Notes: generated by a model from the sequence alone, not told the origin. A stretch of DNA of 64,000 nucleotides from Comamonadaceae bacterium OS-1 (GCA_027923965.1 AP026969.1:248001-312000), one strand, 5' to 3'; positions 1-10,034 are shown, counted from the stretch's first letter. Numbers and translations: made by a program.

Positions 1-2
1 CA

Positions 3-1262
<1,260 letters not shown>

Positions 1263-1287
1263 TGCGTACGTGGTATCCCTCACGTTT

Positions 1288-1316
1288 ACCCTAGGGTGAA
1301 CCCCCGGAACTAGGGT
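1288..1316. promoter_or_regulatory. CTAGGG inverted repeat upstream of tctBA
   Basis: A 10-bp palindrome ACCCTAGGGT (1288-1297) is followed by a second half site CTAGGGT (1310-1316); ACCCTAG and CTAGGGT form a 7-bp inverted repeat. It lies 71 bp upstream of the tctB start in the only gap before the transporter. It could be an operator for a regulator of the tct genes. No T-tract follows, so it is not a typical terminator. Confidence 0.4.
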
Positions 1317-1386
1317 CTTACCTTAGAACCATAATCGCCGCACTGGTATTTGTGTTGCTGATTTGTAACTTTTGGGAGGACTGTAC

Positions 1387-1875
1387 GTGTTAATTAAAAG
1401 TCAGAAAGACTTCTTCTCCGGGCTCATGTTCATGGGGATTGGTGTGGCGTTTGCCTGGGGAGCCACGACCTACACCGTAGGCACCGGTGCCCGCATGGGG
1501 CCGGGCTACTTTCCGCTGGTGCTGGGTGTGGTGATGGCGATCTTGGGGGCCATCATTACCTTCAAGGCGCTGGTCACCGAGACCGAGAGCGGCGACAAGA
1601 TCGGCAAATGGGCCTGGCGCCCGGTGATCTTCATTCTGGGTGCCAACCTGGCATTTGGCGTGCTGTTGGGCGGATTGCCCAGCATCGGTTTGCCCGCCAT
1701 GGGCTTGATCATTGCCATTTATGCGCTGACGCTGATTTCGGCCAAGGCGGGCGAAAGGTTTGTGCTGCGCGACGTGCTGATTTTGGCTACCGTGCTGGCC
1801 GTCGGCAGCTACCTCGCCTTCATCCTGCTGCTCAAGTTGCAGATCCAGGTCTGGCCAACGTTTATTACAGGTTAA
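1387..1875 (+). CDS. tctB: Tripartite tricarboxylate transporter small subunit (TctB family)
   Basis: About 162 aa with four hydrophobic segments, matching the small membrane subunit of TTT transporters, which import tri- or dicarboxylates with a periplasmic TctC protein. I chose GTG at 1387 because a strong GGGAGGA site (1374-1380) precedes it by 6 nt; the TTG at 1372 overlaps that site. tctA follows after 9 nt. No tctC lies beside the pair, so the binding protein must be encoded elsewhere, as is common in Burkholderiales. Confidence 0.88.
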   Translation: MLIKSQKDFFSGLMFMGIGVAFAWGATTYTVGTGARMGPGYFPLVLGVVMAILGAIITFKALVTETESGDKIGKWAWRPVIFILGANLAFGVLLGGLPSIGLPAMGLIIAIYALTLISAKAGERFVLRDVLILATVLAVGSYLAFILLLKLQIQVWPTFITG

Positions 1876-1884
1876 GGGGTTCCC

Positions 1885-3396
1885 ATGGATTTGTTGAGTA
1901 ATTTGGCGCTGGGGTTCGGCGTTGCCTTCACCCCCATCAACCTGCTGTATGCGTTGATAGGCTGCATTTTGGGCACCTTGATCGGTGTGCTGCCCGGCAT
2001 TGGCCCGGTGGCCACGATTGCCATGTTGCTGCCCGCCACCTATGCCTTGCCGCCCGTGTCGGCGCTGATCATGCTGGCCGGTATCTACTACGGCGCGCAG
2101 TACGGTGGCTCCACCACCGCGATTTTGGTGAACCTGCCGGGTGAATCCTCGTCGGTGGTGACCTGTATCGACGGCTACCAGATGGCCCGCCAGGGAAGGG
2201 CCGGGCCGGCGTTGGCGGCGGCGGGTATTGGCTCGTTCTTCGCGGGTTCGGTGGGGACCTTGATCTTGGCGGCGTTTGCGCCTCCGTTGACCGAACTGGC
2301 CTTCAAGTTCGGCCCGGCCGAGTACTTCTCGCTGATGATTCTGGGTCTGATTGGCGCGGTGGTGTTGGCCTCGGGCTCCTTGGTCAAGGCCGTGGCGATG
2401 ATTATTCTGGGTCTGCTGCTGGGCTTGGTGGGTACCGACGTGAACTCGGGCGTGGCCCGTTTTAGTTTCGACGTCCCTGAGCTGACCGACGGCCTGGGCT
2501 TTGTGGCCATCGCCATGGGCGTGTTTGGCTACGGCGAAATCATCACCAACCTGGCCCAGCCGGAAGACGAGCGCGAAGTGTTCACCGCCAAGGTGAGCGG
2601 CCTGTTCCCCAGCAAGCAAGACTTCAAGGACATGCTGCCCGCGATGCTGCGCGGTACGGCCTTGGGTTCGGCTCTGGGCATTCTGCCCGGCGGCGGGGCC
2701 TTGTTGGCCTCGTTTGCCAGCTATGCGATGGAGAAGAAGCTGAAGATGAAGCCCGGTGAAGTCGCCTTCGGCAAGGGCAACATCCGCGGTGTGGCGGGCC
2801 CCGAGTCGGCTAATAACGCCGGTGCGCAAACCTCGTTCATCCCGCTGCTGACGCTGGGCATTCCGCCCAACGCGGTGATGGCGTTGATGGTGGGTGCCAT
2901 GACCATCCACAACATCCAGCCCGGCCCGCAGGTGATGACCAGCAACCCCGAGCTGTTCTGGGGACTGATTGCCTCGATGTGGATCGGCAACCTGATGCTG
3001 GTGATTTTGAACCTGCCGCTGATCGGCATGTGGATCAAATTGCTGACCGTGCCGTACCGCTTCCTGTTCCCGTCCATCGTGCTGTTTTGTGCGATTGGCG
3101 TGTTCTCCACCAACAACAACACCTTCGATATCTGGCTGGTGGCAGGCTTTGGTTTCCTGGGCTACCTGTTCAACAAGCTGGGTTGCGAGCCCGCGCCGCT
3201 GCTGTTGGGGGTGATTTTGGGGCCGATGATGGAAGAAAACCTGCGCCGCACGCTGTTGTTGTCGCGCGGCGACTGGAGCGTGTTTTTGACCCGTGGCCTG
3301 TCTGCGGGGCTGCTGGCGGCGGCGGCGCTGATGGTCGTCATCGTGCTGTTGCCTGCCGTGAAGAACAAGCGCGAAGAGGCGTTTGTCGAAGACTAA
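1885..3396 (+). CDS. tctA: Tripartite tricarboxylate transporter large permease TctA
   Basis: 503 aa polytopic inner-membrane protein of the usual TctA length. The N-terminal half carries the family glycine-rich signature (GTLIGVLPGIGPVATIAMLL), repeated in the second half as ALGILPGGGALLASF. The ATG follows an AAGGGG site and lies 9 nt after tctB, so the two are co-transcribed. A rho-independent terminator follows at 3413. The substrate cannot be read from sequence; citrate-like or dicarboxylate substrates are typical for the family. Confidence 0.93.
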   Translation: MDLLSNLALGFGVAFTPINLLYALIGCILGTLIGVLPGIGPVATIAMLLPATYALPPVSALIMLAGIYYGAQYGGSTTAILVNLPGESSSVVTCIDGYQMARQGRAGPALAAAGIGSFFAGSVGTLILAAFAPPLTELAFKFGPAEYFSLMILGLIGAVVLASGSLVKAVAMIILGLLLGLVGTDVNSGVARFSFDVPELTDGLGFVAIAMGVFGYGEIITNLAQPEDEREVFTAKVSGLFPSKQDFKDMLPAMLRGTALGSALGILPGGGALLASFASYAMEKKLKMKPGEVAFGKGNIRGVAGPESANNAGAQTSFIPLLTLGIPPNAVMALMVGAMTIHNIQPGPQVMTSNPELFWGLIASMWIGNLMLVILNLPLIGMWIKLLTVPYRFLFPSIVLFCAIGVFSTNNNTFDIWLVAGFGFLGYLFNKLGCEPAPLLLGVILGPMMEENLRRTLLLSRGDWSVFLTRGLSAGLLAAAALMVVIVLLPAVKNKREEAFVED

Positions 3397-3412
3397 AGGC
3401 GCCCACTCTGGC

Positions 3413-3443
3413 AAAAACGGCACCCTCGGGTGCCGTTTTTTTT
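3413..3443 (+). terminator. Rho-independent terminator after tctA
   Basis: The GC stem ACGGCACC/GGTGCCGT with a short loop is followed by a run of eight T. It lies 17 nt past the tctA stop. Confidence 0.9.
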
Positions 3444-3529
3444 GGGCAACAGGGGTATCTCCATTTGCCACGTCGGCGCACCGTGGTTCTACCTAAAATA
3501 AGCCTTCCACGCTTATTCCATCTGCACCA

Positions 3530-4417
3530 TTGGCTACAAAAAACAGAGCATCCGGCTTGCTGCTCGCCCTTGTGGGCTCTATCGCCTTCAGCGGCAAAGC
3601 CATCATCGTCAAGCTCGCCTACCGCTACGGGGTCGATGCCGTCACGCTCATCATGTACCGCATGCTGTTTGCGCTGCCCATCTTTGCCACCATGGCCTGG
3701 TGGTCCAGCCGTGGCAAACCGCCGCTGACCGCCCGCGACTGGTGGGGCGTGCTGGGCCTGGGCTTTACCGGCTACTACCTGGCCAGTTTTCTGGACTTTG
3801 CCGGCCTGGGCTATATCAGCGCCTCGCTGGAGCGGCTCATCCTGTACCTGAACCCCACCATCGTGGTGGTGATGGGTTGGGTGCTGTACCGCAAACCCAT
3901 CACCCGCAACCAGGCCCTGGGCATGGCCGTGTGCTACTGCGGCGTGGTGCTGGTGTTTGGCCACGAGATCAATATCCAGGGTACGAACGCGGGCCTGGGC
4001 GCGCTGCTGGTGTTCGGCAGCGCCATCAGCTATGCCATTTACCTGGTCTACAGCGGGCAGATGGTGCAGCGCCTGGGCTCGCTGCGGCTGGTGGGCCTGG
4101 CAACCACCGTGGCCTGCCTGTGCTGCCTGCTGCAGTTTGTGCTGCTGCGGCCCCTGTCGGCGGCCCAGGTAGCCCCTGAAGTGCTGTGGTTGTCGGTGCT
4201 GAACGCCACCGCCTGCACCGCCGCCCCGGTGCTGATGGTGATGATGGCCATCGAGCGCCTGGGCTCGGGCCTGACCGCACAGGTGGGTATGGTGGGGCCA
4301 CTGTCCACCATTTTGATGGGCGTTGTGATTTTGGGCGAACCGTTTACGGCCTGGGTCGCCGCTGGTACGGTGCTGGTGGTAGCCGGGATTTATGTTTTTA
4401 CGCGCTCCGGGCGCTGA
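3530..4417 (+). CDS. EamA/DMT-family transporter
   Basis: 295 aa, about ten hydrophobic segments in two EamA repeats, typical of drug/metabolite transporter superfamily exporters in the inner membrane. The start is TTG at 3530 with no clear ribosome site; a TAAAAT box about 30 nt upstream suggests a short or absent leader. The next in-frame ATG (about 3654) would remove the first membrane helix. The SDR gene follows after 15 nt, possibly as a two-gene unit. Substrate unknown. Confidence 0.85.
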   Translation: MATKNRASGLLLALVGSIAFSGKAIIVKLAYRYGVDAVTLIMYRMLFALPIFATMAWWSSRGKPPLTARDWWGVLGLGFTGYYLASFLDFAGLGYISASLERLILYLNPTIVVVMGWVLYRKPITRNQALGMAVCYCGVVLVFGHEINIQGTNAGLGALLVFGSAISYAIYLVYSGQMVQRLGSLRLVGLATTVACLCCLLQFVLLRPLSAAQVAPEVLWLSVLNATACTAAPVLMVMMAIERLGSGLTAQVGMVGPLSTILMGVVILGEPFTAWVAAGTVLVVAGIYVFTRSGR

Positions 4418-4432
4418 TTCAAGGAGACACAA

Positions 4433-5227
4433 ATGGATTTAGGAATTGCAGGCCGCTGGGCCTTGGTGTGCGGGGCCAGCAAGGGTCTGGGGCTGGGCTG
4501 CGCGCAGGCGCTGGTGCGCGAAGGGGTGAACGTGCTCATCGTGGCGCGCGGTGCCGCCGTGCTGGAGGCTGCTGCTACGCAATTAATAGCTGATGGCGCT
4601 CGTCCTGCAAGCACCAGCGTGCTTTTTTGTGCCGCAGATATCACCACGCCCGAAGGCCGGGCGGCGGTGTTTGCCATCCGCTCCGACTTCGACATCGTGG
4701 TCACCAACGCCGGTGGCCCGCCCGTCGGCGACTTCCGCGACTGGGACCGCGAGGCCTGGATCAAAGCGGTGGATGCCAACATGCTGACCCCCATCGAACT
4801 CATCAAGGCCACGGTGGACGGCATGGCGGCGCGGGGCTTTGGGCGCATCGTCAACATCACCAGCAGCGCGGTGAAGGCCCCCATCGACGTGCTGGGCCTG
4901 AGCAACGGCGCACGCAGCGGGCTCACGGGCTTTGTGGCCGGGGTGGCGCGCAGCCCGCTGGCGGGGCAGGGCGTGACCATCAACAACCTGCTGCCCGGTG
5001 CCTTCGACACCGACCGCCTGCGCGGCAATATGCAGGGCGTGGCGGTCCGAACCGGCCAAAGCGTGGAGGTGCTGGCCGATGCGCGCCGCCAGGCCATTCC
5101 CGCCCAACGCTTTGGCACACCCGAGGAGTTCGGGGCCATCTGCGCCTTTTTGTGCAGCGCGCATGCGGGCTACATCACCGGGCAGAACGTGCTGGCCGAC
5201 GGCGGGGCCTACCCCGGTACTTTCTGA
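4433..5227 (+). CDS. SDR-family oxidoreductase, atypical active site
   Basis: 264 aa Rossmann-fold short-chain dehydrogenase/reductase with a good AAGGAG site. The cofactor motif is GASKGLGLG (about residues 14-22), followed by NAGG and the catalytic-region ITSSAVK. At the place of the usual YxxxK it has LSNGARSGLTG, so the catalytic Tyr is absent; a FabG-like subfamily with this LSNxxR pattern is known. Residues about 47-66 are encoded by a copy of the AT-rich dispersed repeat (4573-4629) that keeps the frame. Substrate unknown; redox activity is uncertain. Confidence 0.85.
   Translation: MDLGIAGRWALVCGASKGLGLGCAQALVREGVNVLIVARGAAVLEAAATQLIADGARPASTSVLFCAADITTPEGRAAVFAIRSDFDIVVTNAGGPPVGDFRDWDREAWIKAVDANMLTPIELIKATVDGMAARGFGRIVNITSSAVKAPIDVLGLSNGARSGLTGFVAGVARSPLAGQGVTINNLLPGAFDTDRLRGNMQGVAVRTGQSVEVLADARRQAIPAQRFGTPEEFGAICAFLCSAHAGYITGQNVLADGGAYPGTF
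4573..4629. repeat. Dispersed AT-rich palindromic repeat inside the SDR gene
   Basis: Contains the hallmark GCTAC..AATTAATAGCTGAT, then a GCGCT segment and a GC-TTTTTT tail, like the intergenic copies at 5237, 55481, 57601 and 63044. It lies within coding sequence and keeps the frame. Confidence 0.5.
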
Positions 5228-5236
5228 CTACCTGGT

Positions 5237-5335
5237 TTATCAGTTTTCAGGCCTTTTTTGAACCATTAAACTGGCACTTCATGCTTATGGAGTAAGCGTG
5301 AGAAGCTCCTGTTTTTAGTATCAAAAACAGGAGCA
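5237..5335. repeat. Dispersed AT-rich repeat between SDR and trpS
   Basis: Read on the minus strand it shows the family pattern CGCTTA-N5-TAAGC followed by GCCA and an AT-rich tail. It includes a perfect 12-bp hairpin listed separately as a terminator. Confidence 0.6.
5305..5334. terminator. Bidirectional hairpin between convergent genes
   Basis: A perfect 12-bp inverted repeat (GCTCCTGTTTTT/AAAAACAGGAGC) with a 6-nt loop sits between the convergent SDR and trpS genes. The T- and A-rich stem could end transcription from either side. Confidence 0.55.
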
Positions 5336-5348
5336 AATAAGAAATAGC

Positions 5349-6635
5349 CTATGCTGCGTTGCGCAGTGCCTCCAGGGCCTCGGCCACCTCTTCCGGGCTG
5401 ACACCGTCGGCGGGGCGCAGGGCCCCCAGCCCCGCCGTGCCTTCGGCCTGCAACTGGCGGATGGCCGTGCCTGCGTCTTTGGGGGCCGCGTACCCGGTGC
5501 TGAGCAGCAGCAGACGCCCGTGGGCATCGACCAGCTTGAAATGGAATAGCCCGTCTGCCTCGCGGTACTGTTTGAAGCTGGGCAGTGCAGCTTTGGCGGC
5601 CTTGATGGCTTTTTGCGTGGCCTGGGCGTTCAGGTCGCGCAGGCCCACGGCGTGGCGCAGCTGGGCGATGAAGGGGGTGGCGGTCTGGCGGGCCTTGAGG
5701 GCACCGGCGCGCAGAATGGTTTCCACCTCGCCGGGGTTGTCCATGTAGCGCTGGTAGGCCTCGCGCATGGGGGCCACTTCCTGGTCGATGCGCTCAAACA
5801 GCACCTGCTTGGCATCGCCCCAGGCAATGCCGTCGGCATAGGCCTGGCGCAGGGCGGCGGTCTCGGTTTCGCTGGCAAAGGCCTGGTAAATCTGGAACAG
5901 GGCCGAGCCCTCGGTGTCCTTGGGCTCGCCGGGGGCGCGTGAGTCGGTGACGATGCTGGCGATCAGTTTGCGCAGCTCGGCCCGTGGCGCGAACAGCGGA
6001 ATCGTGTTGTCGTAGCTCTTGCTCATCTTGCGGCCATCCAGGCCGGGCAGGGTGGCTACGGACTCTTCGATCAGCGCCTCGGGCAGCACGAAGTAGTCGC
6101 CCTTGTAGGCGTGGTTGAAGCGCTGGGCGATGTCGCGCGCCATCTCGATGTGCTGGACCTGGTCGCGGCCCACCGGCACCTTGTGGGCGTTGAACAGCAC
6201 GATGTCGGCAGCCATCAGCACCGGGTACATGAACAGCCCGGCGCTGATCTCGGCATCCGGGTCGGCCTGGGCGGCAAGGTTCTTGTCCACCGAGGCCTTG
6301 TAGGCATGGGCGCGGTTGAGCAGGCCCTTGGCCGTCATGCAGGTCAGCAGCCAGGTGAGTTCGGGGATTTCGGGGATGTCGGACTGGCGGTAGAAGGCCA
6401 CGCGGCTCGGTTCCAGCCCGGCGGCCAGCCAGCTGGCGGCGATCTCCAGGGTGGAGCGCTGGATGCGCGCCGGATCGTCGATCTTGATCAGCGCGTGGTA
6501 GTCGGCCAGGAAGTAGAAGCTCTCCACACCCGGGGCCAGGCTGGCGCGCACCGAGGGGCGGATGGAGCCCACGTAGTTACCCAGGTGGGGGGTGCCGGAG
6601 GTGGTGATGCCGGTCAGGACGCGGGAAGTAGTCAT
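5349..6635 (-). CDS. trpS: Tryptophanyl-tRNA synthetase with C-terminal extension
   Basis: 428 aa class I synthetase that charges tRNA-Trp. The HIGH-like motif is GTPHLGN (residues about 13-19) and KMSKS is present (DGRKMSKSYDN). The start at 6635 (MTTSRVL) fits the family; the frame stays open further upstream but that part is not TrpS-like. Beyond the usual end there is a further stretch of about 60 residues, rich in FKLVDAHGRLLLLSTGY, that resembles a DUF1508/YegP-like unit. It is the last gene of a leftward block, 5 nt after the M50 peptidase gene. Confidence 0.95.
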   Translation of the reverse strand: MTTSRVLTGITTSGTPHLGNYVGSIRPSVRASLAPGVESFYFLADYHALIKIDDPARIQRSTLEIAASWLAAGLEPSRVAFYRQSDIPEIPELTWLLTCMTAKGLLNRAHAYKASVDKNLAAQADPDAEISAGLFMYPVLMAADIVLFNAHKVPVGRDQVQHIEMARDIAQRFNHAYKGDYFVLPEALIEESVATLPGLDGRKMSKSYDNTIPLFAPRAELRKLIASIVTDSRAPGEPKDTEGSALFQIYQAFASETETAALRQAYADGIAWGDAKQVLFERIDQEVAPMREAYQRYMDNPGEVETILRAGALKARQTATPFIAQLRHAVGLRDLNAQATQKAIKAAKAALPSFKQYREADGLFHFKLVDAHGRLLLLSTGYAAPKDAGTAIRQLQAEGTAGLGALRPADGVSPEEVAEALEALRNAA

Positions 6636-6640
6636 AAAAA

Positions 6641-7309
6641 TCAGCGAATCAAAAAGTTCAACGGGCTCAGCAAGATGTCCAGCAGGCCAAAGGTCAGGCC
6701 CATCACCGGCTGCATCCACAGCGTGCTGACGATGCCGGAAATCACCAGCGCCATGACGATGAAAAAGCCCCAGGGCTCCACCCGCGACACCAGCACGGCT
6801 TGGCGGTAGGGCAGCAGCCCCACCAGAATGCGGCCCCCGTCCAGCGGTGGCAGCGGAAACAGGTTGAAGGCAAACATCACCACGTTGACCAGCATGCCGG
6901 CCTCGCACATCTTCAGGAAAAACAGCTCGGTGGTGCCCGTGGCCACCAGCAGGTACATCAGCACCCCCCACAGGAATGCCTGGATGAGGTTGGCCCCCGG
7001 GCCTGCCAGCGCCACCCACACCATGTCGCGCTTGGGGTTGCGCAGCTTGCCAAAGTTGACCGGCACCGGCTTGGCGTAGCCAAACAGAAAGGTGCCCGAG
7101 GTGGCGAAGTACAGGATCAGCGGCATCAGGATGGTGCCTATCGGGTCAATGTGCTGGATCGGGTTGAGTGTGACGCGGCCCATCCGGTAGGCGGTGTTGT
7201 CGCCAAAGTAATGGGCCACATAGCCGTGCGCGGCTTCGTGCACCGTGATGGCAAACAGCACCGGCAGGGCATAGACCAGGACGGTCTGTATCAGGTTGGC
7301 AATATCCAC
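6641..7309 (-). CDS. Site-2-protease-like M50 metallopeptidase
   Basis: About 222 aa membrane protein. The zinc motif HEAAH lies in the first membrane helix and the second-half metal ligand motif LPPLDGGRI is present, so the active site looks complete. This is the rhomboid-sized M50 clade with no PDZ domain; its substrate is unknown. The start is uncertain: GTG at 7309 gives MDIANLIQTV, typical of the family, while a TTG at 7327 adds six residues. Neither has a clear ribosome site. It lies between yciO and trpS on the same strand. Confidence 0.85.
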   Translation of the reverse strand: MDIANLIQTVLVYALPVLFAITVHEAAHGYVAHYFGDNTAYRMGRVTLNPIQHIDPIGTILMPLILYFATSGTFLFGYAKPVPVNFGKLRNPKRDMVWVALAGPGANLIQAFLWGVLMYLLVATGTTELFFLKMCEAGMLVNVVMFAFNLFPLPPLDGGRILVGLLPYRQAVLVSRVEPWGFFIVMALVISGIVSTLWMQPVMGLTFGLLDILLSPLNFLIR

Positions 7310-7337
7310 GGGGGAGTTGTTTCGCAAAGAGGAAAAG

Positions 7338-7973
7338 TTACAGGCCGATGGCGGCCAGGTCGCCCCGGCCCTGGCGTACCAGCACCGGGTCGCCGCCGGT
7401 GCCCATGTCGGTCAGGTCGATCACCGTGGTGGGCTCCAGCGGGCAGGCCCCGGCGTCCAGCACGGCGGCAATCTGGTGTTCGAACAGGTCGCGGATGGCG
7501 TGCGCGTCGTTCAGCGGCTCGGTCTCGCCGGGCGGAATCAGCGTGGTGGCCAGCAGCGGGCCGCCGTGCAGCTCCAGTAGGGCCTGCAGGGTTTTGTGGT
7601 CGGGCACGCGCAGGCCGATGGTCTTGCGCGAGGGGTGGCTCAGGCGGCGCGGCACTTCCTTGCTGGCTTCCAGGATGAAGGTGTAGGGGCCGGGCGTGGC
7701 GGCCTTGAGCAGGCGGTACTGCTTGTTGTCCACCCGCGCGTAGTTGGCCAGCTCGCTCAGGTCGCGGCACAGCAGGGTCAGGTGGTGCTTGTCGTCCACA
7801 CCGCGGGTGCGGCGCAGCAGGTCGGCAGCGGCCTTGTCGTCCAGGTGGCACACCAGCGCGTAGCTGGAGTCGGTGGGCACCGCCACCAGCTTGCCCTGGC
7901 CCAGCAGGGCCACGGTTTGCTTGAGCAGGCGGATCTGCGGGTTGTCGGGGTGGATTTCGAAGTGCTGGGCCAT
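7338..7973 (-). CDS. yciO: YciO, Sua5/YciO/YrdC-family protein
   Basis: 211 aa with the YrdC-like fold, related to threonylcarbamoyl-AMP synthase (TsaC/Sua5). The N-terminus (FEIHPDNPQIRLL), PTDSSYAL, and the end PTTVIDLTD..VRQGRGD match YciO rather than TsaC. The PHP phosphoesterase gene lies two genes upstream, as in the enterobacterial yciV-yciO neighbourhood. The role of YciO in t6A synthesis is weaker or different from that of TsaC. Confidence 0.9.
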   Translation of the reverse strand: MAQHFEIHPDNPQIRLLKQTVALLGQGKLVAVPTDSSYALVCHLDDKAAADLLRRTRGVDDKHHLTLLCRDLSELANYARVDNKQYRLLKAATPGPYTFILEASKEVPRRLSHPSRKTIGLRVPDHKTLQALLELHGGPLLATTLIPPGETEPLNDAHAIRDLFEHQIAAVLDAGACPLEPTTVIDLTDMGTGGDPVLVRQGRGDLAAIGL

Positions 7974-7985
7974 AGGGTTCTGATT

Positions 7986-8876
7986 TTAAGATTCGGTGGG
8001 TTGCACGGTGATGCGGCTTTCCCGCACGGTCAGCCAGGCGCCGGCGGCACCGCACACGGCCACCAGGATGATGCCCAGCGTGGCCCACAGGTCGGGCACG
8101 TGGTTGAACACCAGCCAGCCGCCCAGCATGGCAAAACCAATTTGCACGTACAAAAACGGCATCAGCGTGGCCGCCGGGCTGCGGGTGTAGGCCAGGATCA
8201 GCAGCAGGTGGCCGACGCTGGCCGCCACGCCCATGAGCACCATGCCCAGCCACAAATGCCAGTCGGTAATGCTTTCCCAGAAGAAAGGCACGGCCAGCGA
8301 GGCCACCACCGTACCAATCCAGCCGGTGTAGAAGTGCATGGTCAATGGGTCTTCGGTGCGGGCAAGGCGGCTGGTCAGCACCTGGAACCAGGCATTGCAG
8401 CCCACCACCGCCAGCGGCAGCAGCATGGCCCAGGTAAAGGTATCACCGCCGGGCCGGATGATCACCATCGTGCCCACAAAGCCGCCCGCCACCAGCGTCC
8501 AGCGCAGGCCGGATACGTGTTCGCCCAGCACCGCGGCTACCAGGGTGATGACCAGCGGGGTGATCATCACGATGGCGGTGAACTCCCCCACCGGCATGAA
8601 CTTCAGGCTCAAGAACGCAAACAGACTGGTCAACAGCAGCAGCACGCCGCGCAGAACCTGGAATTTGGGGTGTGCGGTGCGCAGCAAAGCCCGCCCGCGC
8701 AGCGGCAGCATGGTGGCGCTGGTGACCACGGCCTGGAAGGCGTAGCGGAACCACAGGGCCATCAGCAAGGGCACGCTGGCGGTGGTCCATTTGGTGGTGG
8801 TGTCCAGCACGGCGAAGCACGCCACCGCCGCTATCACCAGCGCAATGCCGGCGAGCGCAGAGCCGGGGCGGCTCAC
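7986..8876 (-). CDS. EamA/DMT-family transporter
   Basis: About 296 aa with ten predicted hydrophobic helices and two EamA repeats. I chose GTG at 8876, which overlaps the stop of the upstream PHP gene (GTGA), indicating translational coupling. A GTG at 8903 would extend it by nine non-hydrophobic residues. It ends 12 nt before yciO. Substrate unknown. Confidence 0.82.
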   Translation of the reverse strand: MSRPGSALAGIALVIAAVACFAVLDTTTKWTTASVPLLMALWFRYAFQAVVTSATMLPLRGRALLRTAHPKFQVLRGVLLLLTSLFAFLSLKFMPVGEFTAIVMITPLVITLVAAVLGEHVSGLRWTLVAGGFVGTMVIIRPGGDTFTWAMLLPLAVVGCNAWFQVLTSRLARTEDPLTMHFYTGWIGTVVASLAVPFFWESITDWHLWLGMVLMGVAASVGHLLLILAYTRSPAATLMPFLYVQIGFAMLGGWLVFNHVPDLWATLGIILVAVCGAAGAWLTVRESRITVQPTES

Positions 8877-9727
8877 TGGATGCGGTCCGCCAGCAGTTCC
8901 CACACGGGTGTGAGATCGCCTGGCAGGTAGGGCAGGGTGCCCAGGTCGGTGTGGCTTTCCAGCGGGCTGTGGAAGTCGCTGCCGCGCGAGGCGGCCAGGC
9001 CAAATTCTCGGGCCACGTCGGCGTATTCGGTGTATTCGGCCACCGTGTGGCTGCCGGTCACCACCTCCACGCCCTGCCCGCCGTGGGCCTTGAATTCGCT
9101 GAACAGCGCGTATTCTTCGTTGGCGGTAAATTTATAGCGGCCCGGGTGGGCAATCACGGCGATACCGCCGGTCTGGGTGATCCAGCTGACGGCATCCTTC
9201 AGCGCCGCCCAGCGGTGCGGCACGTAGCCGGGCTTGCCTTCGGTGAGGTATTTGCGAAACACCTCGTAGGTGTCGGTGCAGGCACCCGACTCGACCAGAA
9301 AGCGGGCGAAATGCGTGCGCGAAATCAGCTCGGGGTTGCCCACAAACTTGAGCGCGCCCTCGTAGGCATTGGGAATGCCCACCGCCGCCAGGCCGGCCGC
9401 CATTTCCATGGCGCGCGGCCCGCGGCCATTGCGGGTGGCTTCCAGGCCCTGGCGCATCAGCGGGCTGTTGGCATCAAAACCCAGGCCGACGATGTGCACG
9501 GTTTCACGGGCAAAGGTCACCGAAATCTCGGCCCCGGTCAGGTATTTCATGCCATGGGCTTTGGCGGCCGCGGCGGCGCGCTGCTGGCCGCCCACCTCGT
9601 CGTGGTCGGTCAGGGCCCACAGCTCGACGCCGTTGGCGCTGGCGCGGGCCGCGAGTTGTTCAGGGGTGAGCGTGCCGTCGGATACGACCGAGTGGCAGTG
9701 GAGGTCGGCGTTGAGTATGGAGGTCAC
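8873..9727 (-). CDS. PHP-domain phosphoesterase (YciV/RNase AM-like)
   Basis: 284 aa polymerase-and-histidinol-phosphatase fold. The N-terminal metal-binding motif DLHCHSVVSDG, the TDHDEVGG motif, and later H-rich motifs (IAHPGRYKF, GSDFHSP) are all present. The family hydrolyses 3',5'-nucleotide bisphosphates and trims RNA 5' ends. It is the first gene of the leftward yciO-trpS block; a GTGA overlap couples it to the next gene. Confidence 0.9.
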   Translation of the reverse strand: MTSILNADLHCHSVVSDGTLTPEQLAARASANGVELWALTDHDEVGGQQRAAAAAKAHGMKYLTGAEISVTFARETVHIVGLGFDANSPLMRQGLEATRNGRGPRAMEMAAGLAAVGIPNAYEGALKFVGNPELISRTHFARFLVESGACTDTYEVFRKYLTEGKPGYVPHRWAALKDAVSWITQTGGIAVIAHPGRYKFTANEEYALFSEFKAHGGQGVEVVTGSHTVAEYTEYADVAREFGLAASRGSDFHSPLESHTDLGTLPYLPGDLTPVWELLADRIQ

Positions 9728-9788
9728 GAGTCGATTTTAGGCGCTATGGGTTTTCCCTGCCCCTGGGTGGCGATTGTGCGGGCCATAA

Positions 9789-9828
9789 AAAAACCCGCCG
9801 GGACACTTTCGTATCCAGCGGGTTTTTT
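9789..9828 (-). terminator. Terminator of the rpmB-rpmG operon
   Basis: The stem AAACCCGC/GCGGGTTT is followed on the minus strand by a T run. It lies 25 nt beyond the rpmG stop. Confidence 0.85.
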
Positions 9829-9852
9829 GTCGGGTACAAAGACCAGTCTGAA

Positions 9853-10023
9853 TTACTTCAGCTTGATTTCTTTGTAGTCCACATGCTTGCGAGCTTTGGG
9901 ATCAAACTTGCTGATCAACATTTTCTCGGGCATGGTTTTCTTGTTTTTGGTCGTGGTGTAGAAGTGACCAGTTCCGGCTGTGGATTCCAGCTTGATTTTT
10001 TCGCGTCCGCCTTTGGTTGCCAT
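9853..10023 (-). CDS. rpmG: Large ribosomal subunit protein bL33
   Basis: 56 aa, [15 protein letters not shown] start and TTTKNKK core typical of bL33. It lacks the zinc-binding cysteine pairs, so it is the zinc-independent (C-) form. It follows rpmB by 11 nt and ends at a strong terminator, the usual rpmB-rpmG operon. Confidence 0.97.
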   Translation of the reverse strand: MATKGGREKIKLESTAGTGHFYTTTKNKKTMPEKMLISKFDPKARKHVDYKEIKLK

Positions 10024-10034
10024 GATTCAGCTCC

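Noticed and set aside
1390..3471. Very long open frame antisense to tctB and tctA
   Set aside because: It is a shadow of the high-GC codon use of tctBA; the protein is Gln/His/Arg-rich low complexity and has no ribosome site.
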